From: Tieghemostelium lacteum
Taxonomy: Eukaryota > Evosea > Eumycetozoa > Dictyosteliales > Raperosteliaceae
Assembly: GCA_001606155.1 (NCBI GenBank)
Contig: LODT01000034.1
Location: forward strand, 287,665-351,664
Direction of reading: 5' to 3'
DNA length: 64,000 nucleotides
Part shown: positions 62,771-64,000 of the stretch, piece by piece
Numbering within the stretch: the stretch's first letter is position 1
Layout: each line of letters starts with the position of its first letter
Notes under the pieces: generated by a model
Databases searched by the model: none
The model's input: only the letters and a program-made list of their open reading frames with translations
What the model was told of the DNA's origin: nothing
Translations under genes and position numbers: made by a program

Positions 62771-64000
62771 ATGGGTGCCTATAAAGATGAAGATCACGCA
62801 GAGACAGCCAATGAAGTCATTGCAGCCAAAGGTGTATATCTGAAAAGAAAGTGTCAAGATTGTTTCTTTTTACTTTTATTTTTAGCATTTTGGGTTGGTA
62901 TGATTGTTATTGCCGGTATTGCTGGTAAAGAAGGTAATCCACAAAGGTATATTATTTGTGAAATTTGATTTCGCACAAAAAAAATGAAAACTAATATGAT
63001 TTTTGAAATTTATTTTTAGATTGGTTGCAGGTACAGATTCATATGGTAATATATGTGGTACTGATAATATAGCAGATGGTGTACTATTACATAATCAATC
63101 TAGAGATTTAAGTAATGCCAAAAATGTTTATTTTATTTATTATACAACATATGCAGTCTATAGAGTTATATGCGTTGAGGCATGTCCAGATGTAACAGTA
63201 GATGTACCTGTAAATGCTAGTGATTTGATTTGTGATTATGATACTGTTCCATCACTGGACCAGATCTATCCAAATGGTACATGTTGGCCAAAATATGCAG
63301 CATCACCAGTACTGAATAGATGTCTGCCAACAGCTCTCAGTAACACTTCAGAGACAGTCGCTGATAAGGTATTCCAAATTATCAATGACAGATTCTCAAA
63401 GGATACAACAGTAAAGATTCTATCCGATTTGGTTAGATCTTGGAAATACTTGATCATTGGTGCTGCCATTGCATTGGGTATCGGTTTGTTTTGGATCTTT
63501 TTAATGAGATTCTTTGCAGGTGTCATTACATGGACTACTATTCTATGTGCATTGGCATTTATGGCTTTGTTGACTGCACAGGTTTACTTCCAATGGCAGA
63601 AGGCACAGGACGCAATTGACACTATTCCACCACAACAAAGACTAGAGATGCAATATGACAATGTAAAAGCACTTAAAGTTATTTTTATCATTTTATGTGT
63701 ACTTTCTGGTTTGTTCCTTTTGATTGTAGTTGCAATGTTAAAGAGAATTAAGCTGGCAATTCGTATTATAAAGGAAAGTAGTAGAGCTATAGGTACAATG
63801 CCATCTATATTCTTTTTCCCAATATTTATATTCTTTTGGTTATGTGTATTCATTATCTATTGGGTAGTTGTAGGCTTCTATTTGGGAACTGCAGGTGAAC
63901 CTACCTATTCCTATAATGCTGAATACGATGTCTATACATTTACCGGTTATGAAGCAAACAAAAAGATTAGATATTGTCAGATTTACCATTTCTTTGGTTT
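62771..64000 (+). CDS. Choline-transporter-like protein (CTL/SLC44), 3' part outside window
   Basis: Exon 1 is 62771-62946 and exon 2 runs from 63020 past the right edge; the join gives NPQRLVAGTDSYGNICG. After a short cytosolic N terminus is a membrane segment (FFLLLFLAFWVGMIVIAGI), then a large lumenal or external loop with paired Cys (CVEACPD, LICDY, GTCWPKY, NRCLPT) and sequons, as in CTL proteins. Further spans follow at about 200-225, 240-260, 290-310 and 335-360. The family motif region GTDSYGNICG is clearly recognisable. SLC44 proteins transport choline or related amines at plasma or organelle membranes. About 385 residues are visible of roughly 600-700 expected. Confidence 0.9.

Noticed and set aside
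1-64000. Retroelements, DNA transposons, tRNA or rRNA genes
   Set aside because: No reverse transcriptase, integrase, transposase, terminal repeats, or tRNA A/B-box structure were recognised on either strand.

Overview
The window is nuclear DNA of a dictyostelid social amoeba. Spacers are very A+T rich, introns are short (about 55-120 bp, GTAAGT/GTATGT to AG), stops are mostly TAA, and several proteins carry Asn/Gln homopolymers. The gene families also fit: divergent actins, B-box proteins with a shared stalk, frizzled/smoothened-like receptors, and ML-domain lipid carriers. The species cannot be fixed from this sequence. About 33 protein genes lie close together on both strands. No rRNA, tRNA, CRISPR array or clear transposon was recognised. 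Many open frames are single exons; where splice sites and phases agree I give joined models (USP, SelD, MYCBP, RAB5IF-like, GPCR, SMC6, Rpt3 and others).

Layout. 0-6 kb: left-truncated alpha-mannosidase, a broken Arf-like copy beside an intact one, and two tandem divergent actins. 6-10.5 kb: four-span membrane protein, ML-domain protein, DUF1697 protein, and a SET-domain protein with signal peptide and KDEL tail. 10.6-14 kb: two B-box/kelch paralogs. 14-23 kb: a giant USP9X/24/34-class deubiquitinase in four exons. 24-29.5 kb: a possible CudA-like regulator, two C2 proteins, and a second membrane-protein/ML pair. 29.5-32 kb: an alpha/beta hydrolase between two gene fragments. 32-38 kb: a CH-GAR cytoskeletal protein with an internal repeat. 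38.8-48.5 kb: a cyclin-like gene, a spliced small gene, SMC6, and two B-box/SH3 paralogs. 48.5-51 kb: MYCBP, NIPSNAP and SDR. 51.3-56 kb: a Thr/Ser-rich frame with an internal stop, and an IFI44-like GTPase. 56-64 kb: Rpt3, a RAB5IF-like gene, an unknown gene, selenophosphate synthetase, a family F receptor, and a right-truncated choline-transporter-like gene.

Strongest observations. The SelD gene has an in-frame UGA at the active-site selenocysteine position and a matching SECIS-like hairpin in its 3' region. The SET-domain protein is built for the ER lumen. A membrane-protein/ML-protein gene pair is present twice. Both divergent actins have altered ATPase residues. The B-box stalk is joined to kelch repeats in one pair and to SH3 in another. 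Tandem pairs and decaying copies occur throughout, so local duplication is the main force shaping the window.
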